Source of the DNA: Rubricoccus sp038746605
GTDB lineage: Bacteria; Bacteroidota; Rhodothermia; Rhodothermales; Rubricoccaceae
Assembly (NCBI GenBank): GCA_038746605.1
Contig: JBCDKM010000001.1
Location: 248,001-312,000 of the forward strand
Direction of reading: 5' to 3'
Length of the DNA: 64,000 nt
Position numbers and translations under genes: made by a program
In this document: in pieces, positions 51,369-59,039 of the stretch
Position numbering within the stretch: the first letter of the stretch is position 1
Layout of the letters: every line of letters begins with the position of its first letter
The notes under the pieces: model-generated
Told to the model about the DNA's origin: nothing
Database searches by the model: none
What the model saw: the letters and a program-made list of their open reading frames with translations, nothing else

Positions 51369-52215
51369 ATGGCTATCAGACTTTTCTTCTTCCCCTTGGC
51401 AGTAGCTGTTCTTCTGACTGCCTGTGACCTTACGGTAGAAAGCGGGGGGGGAACCTAGAAGCGCCTTCGTTTACAGTACAGCCCCTACGGAGGGTGACAT
51501 GCAGGCGAACAAGCATATATCAGATGGTGAGGTTGATTGTATCATGTATTACGAAGTGCTCATGTATCCTGACGGAAGTATTGACTGGCCTCCTTTGAGG
51601 TCGTGGGAGGTGTGCAGACCGACCGAAGGAACAGGTGGCGGCGGCGGCGGCGGCGGTGCTGGCTCTGGAGGACCTGGAGGCGTTGCTTCACAGGGCATAG
51701 CTGAAATGACGACCGTAGCTGACACGCTGGTTGTGGATTGTGCACAGCCTGTAGGAGACATTGCGGTTGCGTTCTGCAATACGTCAGCTGCTAGTGGTCA
51801 ACATCTTAGCCAGATCAGGGCTGCTGCCACAGCGATCTCCCAAGTAGGGAGCGAGCAGTGTGTTCAGTTGGGCGCTTTCATTGACTTTTTTGCCACAAAT
51901 ACAGATAGGCTCCGCGTATTCAGCGGGAGTGCGCACGACAGCAACGGTAACCTCATATTGGCTCGCACGTTCCAGCTGCCGAATGGAGATCCGGGCGTCC
52001 TGTTGCATTCAGATTTTTTTAATGGAGGGTACTTATGGACTGGTAGCCTCGGCGGAGATCCGAATTTCTCTTACACAATCACGTTGCAAGCAGCGCTAGC
52101 GCACGAATTTGATCATTTGCTGAATCCTGGAGCTACCTCGCATTACGATCAGCACGGAGAACCTGTGGCTGGTTATTCCCCATTTACATCTAGCCGAAGC
52201 TGCTACGGGTCCTGA
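51369..52215 (+). pseudogene. Frameshifted lipoprotein with HExxH motif
   Basis: The gene starts at 51369 with lipoprotein signal MAIRLFFFPLAVAVLLTAC, then DLTVESGGGT and a stop. Reading on in the +1 frame from an 8-G run (51444-51451) gives EPRSAFVYSTAPTEG and then a long open frame. It includes a Gly-rich stretch and AHEFDHLLN (HEFDH at 52102-52116), a zincin-type HExxH. Deleting one G would restore a single 281-aa lipoprotein. As read, the gene is off. It could be a sequencing error, decay, or a phase-variable tract. Met at 51499 would give only a shorter protein without a signal. Confidence 0.7.
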
Positions 52216-52216
52216 G

Positions 52217-52752
52217 ATGCTAGTATTAGCACTTGCGTCATCTCTTGTGTGTGGCGTGCTCAGTGTAGAGCGTGACGCTCTTCCTCTATATGTAAGTGAA
52301 TCCATAGTTCAGAGCGATACCATCGGAGTTTACTCTATGAGAACTTTTTCCATTGACCGGGAAGGCGAAAGGAGATATTTTTTTATAACTTTGGCCTAGT
52401 TATTTCTAGGCAACAACATGCTTATCCTCACGTTACGGAATGGCGATATGAAGATAGTGTGTTCGGTCTTACGTCGGTATCAAACATGACCGCCGTAAGA
52501 GGCTACTGGTTTGATGTAGATAATGAGATGGAAAAGCGAAGAAATTTAGAGGGCTTATTCGTGTATGATCCAGTATCGCATGATTCGGGTAAGCGATGGG
52601 AGGCACCCGCTACATTTGAATTGATTGAGTGTCCAGAATGGATCAGGTCGGCGGCTAAGGCAGAGCAGCGCTTCCGAAATGAAGGTGGTGGACCTCTAGA
52701 CCAAGTCCCGCTACCGTGCCCACTCCGAGAGTTTGCGATTCGGATCGAGTAG
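52217..52752 (+). pseudogene. Frameshifted small exported protein of unknown function
   Basis: Starts one base after the previous gene's stop: signal-like MLVLALASSLVCGVLSVERD, then DALPLYVSESIVQSD. The frame closes after RRYFFITLA. Adding one T to the 7-T run at 52378-52384 joins it to a second open stretch (YNFGLVISRQQHA to WFDVDNEMEKRRN and LREFAIRIE), giving about 178 aa. No family recognised. A second homopolymer break in the same island. Confidence 0.55.
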
Positions 52753-52784
52753 TAACAGTAACACGCATCGTGAAGACCCCATCT

Positions 52785-52809
52785 CTCGCGGACGACCTCG
52801 ACGTGTAGC
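52785..52809 (+). repeat. 25-bp direct repeat, right copy
   Basis: A perfect copy of 51277-51301, outside any gene, marking the distal edge of the island. The sequence after it returns at once to the GC-rich chromosomal style with a dispersed palindrome. Confidence 0.85.
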
Positions 52810-52817
52810 TGACCCCG

Positions 52818-52853
52818 CCCGCCTCGGTGCGCCCACGGAGGTCCCGAGGCGGG
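52818..52853. repeat. Dispersed palindrome, long-loop variant
   Basis: Arms CCCGCCTCGG (52818-52827) and CCGAGGCGGG (52844-52853) around a 16-nt loop, between the island edge and the DUF3667 stop. It may terminate the DUF3667 transcript. Confidence 0.6.
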
Positions 52854-53804
52854 TTAGGAGCCCCCTGAAAGCCGGAAGACCACGATGGGGAGCGCGACCA
52901 CCACGACCGACACGAGATAGAACACCAGCGCGAAGATGCCGGAGAGGCTGCCGAGAGCCGCGTTGCCCCACGACCGGCCGTAAAAGCCCCACGCCGCATA
53001 CCCTGAGAAGAGGACGAAGAACACCAACGTGACGAAGCTTCCCGTCATCGGGAGCGCGAACGGCGTGAGGAGGCTGGCGATCAGCGCAGACAGGATGGTG
53101 TACGCCGCGCTGACGTACGCACTCAACACGAGGGTCTCGGCCATCGTGTAGGTCGTCTTCCGTCCCGAGAACAACAGCTTGAGCATCAACGCGAACCCGA
53201 GCACGAGGGCAAACGAGAACACGGAGTAGAGCTTGGAGACGGTCTCCAGGTAGAGCGGCATGAACTCGCTCGTTCGTTCGATGGACTCGGCGATCATCTG
53301 CTCACGCTCCTCCGGGGAGAGGTCCGCTGGATCTTGTCCTCGGGCTCGCATGCCGATCTCAAGCCCGCGTTCCGCTTGCGCTTCAGGCGACATCGCGCCG
53401 ACTTGCTGCGCCGCGAACTGCTCTTCCATCCGCTCCTCGGATGCGTAGATCGGTATCAGCAGGACCGCTATCGCGGCTCCGATCAGGAGGTAGCTCAGCG
53501 GGTTGACGTACCGCTTCCGCTTCCCGCCGATGTATTCCTGCGCTAGCGACCCCGGCGCCACGGCCGACCGCCAGGTGGTGTAGATCAGCCCGCGCTCCAG
53601 CTTCAGAAACCGCTGGGCAAACTCGCGAAGCAGGAGCCGCACCGTGAGACGGTCGTCGAGGTGGTGCTGGCCGCAGGCTTGGCAGTAGGCCCCGAGGCGG
53701 GGGGCCTCGCAGTTCAGGCAGACCGGGGCGTCATCACCGGTCGGAGCGGAGGGGGGTGTCGGATCCGTGACACCCGGACGGGGGGAAGGAAGGACCTCAG
53801 CCAT
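52854..53804 (-). CDS. DUF3667 membrane protein
   Basis: A 316-aa protein starting at MAEVLPSPRPGVTDPTPPS. A zinc-ribbon-like CLNCEAPRLGAYCQACGQ is followed by HHLDDRLTVRLLLREFAQRF, the signature of DUF3667, and then about five TM helices (for example YVNPLSYLLIGAAIAVLLIP, LYSVFSFALVLGFALMLKLL). A helical insert between TM1 and TM2 is rich in Glu. The function is unknown; the family is common in Bacteroidota. Confidence 0.87.
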   Translation of the reverse strand: MAEVLPSPRPGVTDPTPPSAPTGDDAPVCLNCEAPRLGAYCQACGQHHLDDRLTVRLLLREFAQRFLKLERGLIYTTWRSAVAPGSLAQEYIGGKRKRYVNPLSYLLIGAAIAVLLIPIYASEERMEEQFAAQQVGAMSPEAQAERGLEIGMRARGQDPADLSPEEREQMIAESIERTSEFMPLYLETVSKLYSVFSFALVLGFALMLKLLFSGRKTTYTMAETLVLSAYVSAAYTILSALIASLLTPFALPMTGSFVTLVFFVLFSGYAAWGFYGRSWGNAALGSLSGIFALVFYLVSVVVVALPIVVFRLSGGS

Positions 53805-53841
53805 AGGCGAAAACCTCGCGCGAGGGCGCAAAGATCCCCGA

Positions 53842-54786
53842 CTAGGCCCCTTCGCGCGAGTCGGAGCGGCTCGTCTGGCGACGCCCGAGTAGCAACACCG
53901 ACGCCAGCACAAGGCCTGCGCCCACCACGCTCCACACGTTCGGGATGGTGCCGAAGAACACGACGCCGAGGCCAAAGGCGAAGACGATCTGGACGTAGCC
54001 GATGGCCGTCGCGCGGCCCGCCGGGAGGAGGTGGAGGCTCTTCGTGAGGTAGATCTGCCCTACCTGCGTCGTGATGCCGATGCCGAGGAGGAGCAGCCAG
54101 CCCTCGCCCGAGGGCATCGTCCAGTTCCCGGTGAGCGCGAAAGGAAGAGACAGGACCGCCCCGACCCACGCGAGCGAGAACACGACGGCGAGCGGATGGT
54201 CCGTCTCGCGGAGCTTCCGCACGATGGTGTAGACCGAGCCTGCCAGGACGCTCGCAGCCACGGCGGCGCCGACGGCCAGCGCGTCGAGTCCCGCGCCGCC
54301 GAAGAGGAACTGGGGCTGCGCGATCATCACGACCCCGATGAGCGAAACCGCTGTCCCCGCGACCACCCACTTCCCGATGCGCTCGCGGAGAAAGAAGGCC
54401 GCGGTCAGGACGGTCCAGACCGGTGCGGTGTAGTGGATCGTCGTCGCGTCGCCGAGGGGAATGCGGCCCAGCGCGAAGTAGAGCAGGCTGAGCGCCGATG
54501 CCCCGACGAATCCTCGCGCGAACAGCAGCTTCTTGTTGCGTCCCATGGGGTTGACGCCAGCTTTGCGAAGCATCCAGAGCGTCACGGCCCCCATGAAGAC
54601 GGTCCTCGCGAAGACGATCTCCATCGTCGGCAGCTCCGCAGAGACCGCCTTGACGAGGGCATTCATGATGCTGAAGGCCAGCGCGGCGAGGATCATGTAC
54701 CAGGCGCCTCGGGGGACACTGGCAGCGGCGCGGCGTGTGCGCCGGGCCTGGAGGCGGGCGGCGGTGCTGAGGGTGAGAGTCGCCAT
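53842..54786 (-). CDS. DMT-superfamily (EamA) transporter
   Basis: A 314-aa, ten-helix permease with two EamA repeats (MILAALAFSIMNALVKAVSA to LTAAFFLRERIGKWVVAGTA; and VAASVLAGSVYTIVRKLRET to VVFFGTIPNVWSVVGAGLVL). It is distinct from the EamA gene at 33936 and belongs to the group with an RXXAMA-like PTMEIVFARTVFMGAVTLWM opening. The substrate is unknown. The tail is basic (LGRRQTSRSDSREGA). Confidence 0.87.
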   Translation of the reverse strand: MATLTLSTAARLQARRTRRAAASVPRGAWYMILAALAFSIMNALVKAVSAELPTMEIVFARTVFMGAVTLWMLRKAGVNPMGRNKKLLFARGFVGASALSLLYFALGRIPLGDATTIHYTAPVWTVLTAAFFLRERIGKWVVAGTAVSLIGVVMIAQPQFLFGGAGLDALAVGAAVAASVLAGSVYTIVRKLRETDHPLAVVFSLAWVGAVLSLPFALTGNWTMPSGEGWLLLLGIGITTQVGQIYLTKSLHLLPAGRATAIGYVQIVFAFGLGVVFFGTIPNVWSVVGAGLVLASVLLLGRRQTSRSDSREGA

Positions 54787-54886
54787 GCGGAGTCAACCCT
54801 TCGGTCCGAGGCCTGTTTTGCAGACAGGGCGTCCGCTTCGCCTCTTCACCGCCCCCTCGCGTGCCCTTCTTGTCTGCTCACCGCGT

Positions 54887-54906
54887 CCGCCTCGGTACCG
54901 AGGCGG
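54887..54906. repeat. Dispersed palindrome after fxsA
   Basis: A perfect CCGCCTCG-GTAC-CGAGGCGG copy, 6 bp beyond the fxsA stop on the minus strand and upstream of the EamA gene. Confidence 0.75.
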
Positions 54907-54912
54907 GCGGAC

Positions 54913-55461
54913 TCAGGAGCGGCTCCGCAGCGGACGTGAGGTCTCTTCGATGATCGTCGCGTCCTGAACCTCTGAGTCTTCCGAGGCGGGCTCCGAGGCG
55001 GGCGGCGGGGACGGCGGACGGAACTCCGGCTCGGGAGAAAACCCGGGGCCGACTGGGCCCATCGGGGCGAAGCTGGCAAACCGGATGGAGCCGCTCTGGA
55101 CGGACTGTTTCAGGCGCGAGGCGAGCGCGGTCCGCATGACGGCGCGCGTTGGCGGGAGAAGGCCCAAGAGTCCCGTGAGGTCGGTCAGGAAGCCGGGCGT
55201 GAGGAGCAGGACGCCCGCGATCAGGATGATGAGGCCATCCAGCAACTCGGGGCCCGGAAGGCCACCTGTGGTGAGGCGAGTCTGCACGCGACGCCAGGCG
55301 GCGGTGCCCTCGCGTCGCGCCAGCCAGGACCCGACGGCGGCCGTGAGCACGACCAGCGCGACGGTCGGCAGGAAGCCGATGTGTCCGCCGGCCCAGACGA
55401 GCAGCGTGAGGTCCGCCAACGGGACGAGAACGAAGAGAAGGAAAAGACGGCCGAGGCTCAT
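54913..55461 (-). CDS. fxsA: FxsA-family membrane protein
   Basis: A 182-aa protein starting MSLGRLFLLFVLVPLADLTL, with TM helices near 3-22, 28-46 and 73-100. It carries the family core SWLARREGTAAWRRVQTRL and LLDGLIILIAGVLLLTPGFL-TDLTGLLGLLPPTR. E. coli FxsA was named for suppressing phage T7 exclusion. The Pro/Glu-rich tail (about 60 residues) is longer than usual. Confidence 0.9.
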   Translation of the reverse strand: MSLGRLFLLFVLVPLADLTLLVWAGGHIGFLPTVALVVLTAAVGSWLARREGTAAWRRVQTRLTTGGLPGPELLDGLIILIAGVLLLTPGFLTDLTGLLGLLPPTRAVMRTALASRLKQSVQSGSIRFASFAPMGPVGPGFSPEPEFRPPSPPPASEPASEDSEVQDATIIEETSRPLRSRS

Positions 55462-55507
55462 GGGAACGCGGGGCGCCGCCAGACGTGGAGCTTGCACCCT
55501 TCCGGTT

Positions 55508-56137
55508 ATGACGATGCTCACCTTCAACGGGGTCCGGGCGCACGTGAGACGTGCCGCTGCCGGTCTCCTCTCGATCTTCCCGCTCGCCGCCGCCGCGCAG
55601 TCTGGCACCCCCGCTGCGCTCTCGCAGGATCTCCACGCGGATCAGCGGGCCCATCTTCTGCGTGTCGGAGCGTGGGGGGCGGCCAACGTGGCAGGAGGGC
55701 TCGCGCTCGTCGCGACGGCGGAGGAGGGGAGTGCGCAGCGGGCCTTCGGCGTGCAGTCTGCAGCATGGGGCGCGATCAACACCGGCATTGCGGCGGTCGG
55801 TCTGCTTCGCGGCCAGGGCGAGACGGCTGCGACGTGGCGCGAGGCGCACGGCGACGAGAACAACTACGAGAACGTCCTACTGGTCAACCTCGGCCTGAAC
55901 GTCGGGTACGCGGGCGTCGGCACGGCGATGGTGCTCGCGGCGGAGAACGGCGTGGACAACGCCGACGATTGGCGGGGCCACGGTACCGCGCTCATCCTGC
56001 AAGGAGCGGGCTTGTTCGTGCTCGATGGCATCGCGTACCTCGGCTCCCGCGCCCGCCTCGGGGCGCTCGCGGACATAGCCGAGGCGGCCACGGTCACGGC
56101 TGGCCCCGGCGGCGTTCGCGTCGTTGTGGGCTTGTGA
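55508..56137 (+). CDS. Predicted exported or membrane protein of unknown function
   Basis: A 209-aa protein starting MTMLTFNGVRAHVRRAAAGL with a signal-like segment ending AAAAQSG. Several hydrophobic stretches follow (VGAWGAANVAGGLALVATAE, GVQSAAWGAINTGIAAVGLL, VNLGLNVGYAGVGTAMVLAA, ALILQGAGLFVLDGIAYLGS), suggesting a small multi-pass protein. I recognise no named domain with confidence. It diverges from fxsA with 46 bp between starts. Confidence 0.6.
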   Translation: MTMLTFNGVRAHVRRAAAGLLSIFPLAAAAQSGTPAALSQDLHADQRAHLLRVGAWGAANVAGGLALVATAEEGSAQRAFGVQSAAWGAINTGIAAVGLLRGQGETAATWREAHGDENNYENVLLVNLGLNVGYAGVGTAMVLAAENGVDNADDWRGHGTALILQGAGLFVLDGIAYLGSRARLGALADIAEAATVTAGPGGVRVVVGL

Positions 56138-56191
56138 GGAACGGGTATACTCCGGCTGGGTGGCGCCTCCCTCACCCTTCCTTCCCCGGTC

Positions 56192-57820
56192 GTGACCCGA
56201 CTCTCCCTTTTCGCGCTCGCGCTTTTCCTCGCGATGACGCCCGCTGCGGTTGCGCAGATGTCCGCCGAGGCTCTCGAAGCCGAAGGCCTCACGCCCGAAA
56301 TCAACACCACGGCCCCGGCTGTCGCCGTCAAGCAGGGCGGTCTCCAGGTGTGTGTGGACGACGTGCTCCTGGTGCCGGACTCCAACGCGGACAACCTGGT
56401 CATCCTCGATCCTACGACGGGCGATGTGGTCAACACGGCGTTCCTGACCGACTCGGACCCGGTCCTCTCCACGCCGGTCAACGCGTTGGGCACCTTCGAT
56501 GGCGACGGCATTCTGATCTCGGACCAAGTCGAGGATGTCGTCCAGGAGTTCGACTGCAACGGCGACTATGTCGGCGTCTTCGCCCCAGCTGGAGGCCGTG
56601 ACGTGGACATCCTCGACAACATCCGGGGCATGGCGTACAGCCCCGATGGCACTGAACTCTGGGTGACGGTTGCGGCCGGAGCCAACGCGAACAGCATCGC
56701 TCGCTTTGACTCCGACGGGACTTACCTCGGCAACCTCACCAATGCCACAGGCTCGCCCTTCGATGTCTTCCCGCGCGAGTTCGACGTGTTGATCTCGGAC
56801 ATCGACAATGAGGACGTCGCGCGTGTGGACTTCATGGGAACGCTCCTCGTCCCTTTTGTGGACAGCGATGGAGTGTCCAGCATCGACTTCCCAGAGCAGA
56901 TCGCGGCCGGAGAACGGGGTGAGATTCTCGTCGCTGGGTTCGACCCCCCAAGTGGCGTGTATCGCTTCGACGCGCACGGCGGCTTCATCGAACGCCTGGC
57001 GGCGGATAACACGCGTGGTGTGTACCCGTTGCCGAACGGCGACCTTCTCTACACGAACCGCTCTGGGACGACTCAGATCGCGAGTGACGGTGCCGTCGTC
57101 CGATCTGTGTACGCGACGGGGGACCGGTTCATCGAGTTGTTCGAGGGGCGCGGGGACGAGACCTCCGACGTGCGCATCGAGGCGGAGACGAGCACGCCGA
57201 TTGTGCAGCAGGGGGGCATCCTCCTGCTGGACATCACACTCATCAACGACGGCGACACGGTGGTGAATGCCGATGTGTACTTCGAGGCGTCCGGCCCGGC
57301 GTCCATCCGCAAGCGCCTCCAGAGCGGCCCGCTGACTCCGGGCACGCGTGGCACCCGCACAGTTCGCATTCGTGTCCCGCGTACGGCACCGACCGGCCTG
57401 TACACGCTCAACGTCGCGCTCGGCGATTTCCGGGCGGACACCGAGATCGACGCGGAGGACGTGATGGTGGAGGTCGAGCCGATGGTGTGCCGTGGCTGCG
57501 CCGCCCCGCTGGCCGCGAGCGTTCCAGTGGACGCGACGCTTCTGACGGAAGACGAAGTCACCGAGGCTCGCCTGAGTGTCGGCCCCAACCCGGTCGTAGG
57601 CACCGCTACGTTCCGGTTTGCGCTAGACGCAGAGTCAGACGTTCGCCTCGCCGTCTACGACGCCCTCGGTCGCGAGGTGGCCGAGGTCGCCAACGGTCGC
57701 TTCTCGCCTGGAACTCACCAGGCCGCGTTCGACGCCCGCTCGCTCCAGGGCGGCGTCTACATCTATCGCCTGGAGACGGGCGCGGACCTTCTGACGGGCG
57801 AACTGATCGTCGTCCGCTAG
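56192..57820 (+). CDS. Exported propeller-type protein with T9SS C-terminal sorting domain
   Basis: A 542-aa protein starting GTG at 56192 with signal VTRLSLFALALFLAMTPAAV-AQ. Residues ~50-320 look like NHL/YncE-like propeller blades (DNLVILDPTTGDVVNTAFL, RGMAYSPDGTELWVTVAAGA). An Ig-like region follows (VQQGGILLLDITLINDGDTV). The last ~80 residues (RLSVGPNPVVGTATFRFALD, LAVYDALGREVAEVANGRFS, GGVYIYRLETG) form a type A T9SS sorting domain. Secretion to the surface is expected. The function is not known. Confidence 0.82.
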   Translation: MTRLSLFALALFLAMTPAAVAQMSAEALEAEGLTPEINTTAPAVAVKQGGLQVCVDDVLLVPDSNADNLVILDPTTGDVVNTAFLTDSDPVLSTPVNALGTFDGDGILISDQVEDVVQEFDCNGDYVGVFAPAGGRDVDILDNIRGMAYSPDGTELWVTVAAGANANSIARFDSDGTYLGNLTNATGSPFDVFPREFDVLISDIDNEDVARVDFMGTLLVPFVDSDGVSSIDFPEQIAAGERGEILVAGFDPPSGVYRFDAHGGFIERLAADNTRGVYPLPNGDLLYTNRSGTTQIASDGAVVRSVYATGDRFIELFEGRGDETSDVRIEAETSTPIVQQGGILLLDITLINDGDTVVNADVYFEASGPASIRKRLQSGPLTPGTRGTRTVRIRVPRTAPTGLYTLNVALGDFRADTEIDAEDVMVEVEPMVCRGCAAPLAASVPVDATLLTEDEVTEARLSVGPNPVVGTATFRFALDAESDVRLAVYDALGREVAEVANGRFSPGTHQAAFDARSLQGGVYIYRLETGADLLTGELIVVR

Positions 57821-57900
57821 GTCCCATCCACACGGTCTCGCGCGGCGCCTCGTGGACCTGGAGCGCCGCGCTACGTTGGGGCTCTTCGCACCGACTCGCC

Positions 57901-58737
57901 ATGCGCTTCGTCTTCGTTGCTCTCGTTCTCGCGGCCTGCTCCTCTCCCTCCGCCGACGCGCCTCCCGAGGCGGAACAGGTCATCGCTCCGCCCGACACGG
58001 TCCGCGCAGACTGGGGCCAGCACTTCGCCGCGATGGACGCGCGTGGCACCTTCGTGATGCTCGACACCGGGACGGGTCTGATCTCGCGCTACAACCCCGA
58101 GCGCGCGGCCACCCGGTTCACGCCTGCCTCCACCTCCAAGGTGTTCAATGGACTCGTGTTCCTGGATCAGGGTGTGGTGGCCGACGTGGACTCGATGTAC
58201 GCTTGGGACGGCGTGGAGCGGAGCATCCGGTCGTGGAATCGGGATCACTCGCTGCGGACGGGCACCGAGTTCTCCGCGGTCTGGCTCTTCCAGCGTCTCG
58301 CACGCGAGGTCAGCCGCGAGGGCTACGCGGAGGTCTTCGCGCGCTACCCGTACGGCAATGCCACGATGGGCGAGCCTCTGGAGATGGCCTGGCTCGATGG
58401 CTCCTGGCGCGTCTCCGCCGACGAGCAGATCGCGTTCATCGACGCGCTCCGAACCGGCGACTTGCCGTTCTCGGACGCCCACCAAGCCACCATCCGCGAG
58501 ATTCTTCCACTCCTGGTCGAGGGCGATGGCTGGCGACTCAAGGCGAAGACGGGCTGGGGCATTCCGCCCGAAGAGCCCCCCATCGGGTGGCTCGTGGGAT
58601 GGGTAGAACGACCCGACGGGGACGTGGTGTTCGCGATGAACGCCGAGGCGGACGGACCCGAGTGGGACATGGGCCCGGACCGCATACGCCTCGTCCAGCG
58701 GATTCTAGAGGCCGAGGGCGTCACCTCCGCCCGCTAG
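57901..58737 (+). CDS. Class D (OXA-type) beta-lactamase homologue, lipoprotein
   Basis: A 278-aa serine hydrolase. Signal MRFVFVALVLAACSS has lipobox LAAC, so it is lipid-anchored. The family's sites are present in order: S77-T-S-K80 (catalytic Ser and carbamylated Lys), S125-A-V127, Y151-G-N153, the W-L-x-G region near W164 (WLDGSWRVSADEQIAFID) and K216-T-G218. An intact catalytic set means beta-lactam hydrolysis is plausible, but penicillin-binding or signalling relatives (BlaR-type) share these motifs. No transmembrane sensor is present. It is chromosomal among housekeeping genes. Confidence 0.87.
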   Translation: MRFVFVALVLAACSSPSADAPPEAEQVIAPPDTVRADWGQHFAAMDARGTFVMLDTGTGLISRYNPERAATRFTPASTSKVFNGLVFLDQGVVADVDSMYAWDGVERSIRSWNRDHSLRTGTEFSAVWLFQRLAREVSREGYAEVFARYPYGNATMGEPLEMAWLDGSWRVSADEQIAFIDALRTGDLPFSDAHQATIREILPLLVEGDGWRLKAKTGWGIPPEEPPIGWLVGWVERPDGDVVFAMNAEADGPEWDMGPDRIRLVQRILEAEGVTSAR

Positions 58738-59039
58738 GTCTCCTCGCCTCGGTGCCGACGTGGGAGGACCCGACGGGCGCGAATCCGGACGGTTGGGCAG
58801 GGCCTCGCGATAGCACTGGAGGGGAAGGGTCGAAACGCATCAGCTGCGCCGTGACCTCTCGCGCGGTCGTTTTGCGTGACATCGGGTACCGCCTGACTCC
58901 CTCCGCCCCTGAGCTCTTCCGTCACCGTGCCGAGGCGGGCCTGGTGGCACGACCGGTCGAGATGGAATGGCTTCCCGGAACCCGGAACCCGTCCGTCGTA
59001 GCTTCGGCGCTTCACCCCGCGTACACAGCCCCTTCCTCC
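58738..59039. other. Gene-free stretch between the class D homologue and the NSS gene
   Basis: A 302-bp interval. It holds one degenerate palindrome (around 58745) and a half-copy near 58930; nothing else is seen. An open frame crosses it, but its translation is arginine-rich and carries no family signal. Confidence 0.5.

Larger units (their letters stand above)
51277..52809. mobile_element. Candidate non-autonomous inserted island
   Basis: A segment of about 1.5 kb lies between two perfect copies of the parE 3' end. Its base composition (roughly 42-50% GC in lines I counted) is far below the mid-60s of the flanks. It contains two small genes, both disrupted, and no recombinase. The layout resembles site-specific insertion at a gene 3' end with duplication of the attachment sequence, as integrases do at tRNA genes. 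Homologous replacement is an alternative. Confidence 0.55.

Noticed and set aside
22382..54906. Treating the palindromic copies as a CRISPR array
   Set aside because: Copies are separated by whole genes at irregular distances; there are no regular spacers and no cas genes.
57852..59039. Apparent ~396-codon N-terminal extension of the NSS transporter
   Set aside because: It overlaps the class D homologue in another frame and is Arg/Gly/His-rich; the NSS domain begins just after the GTG at 59040.
58738..59039. Possible tRNA or small RNA gene in the gap before the NSS transporter
   Set aside because: No cloverleaf arms or CCA end; only degenerate palindrome fragments.
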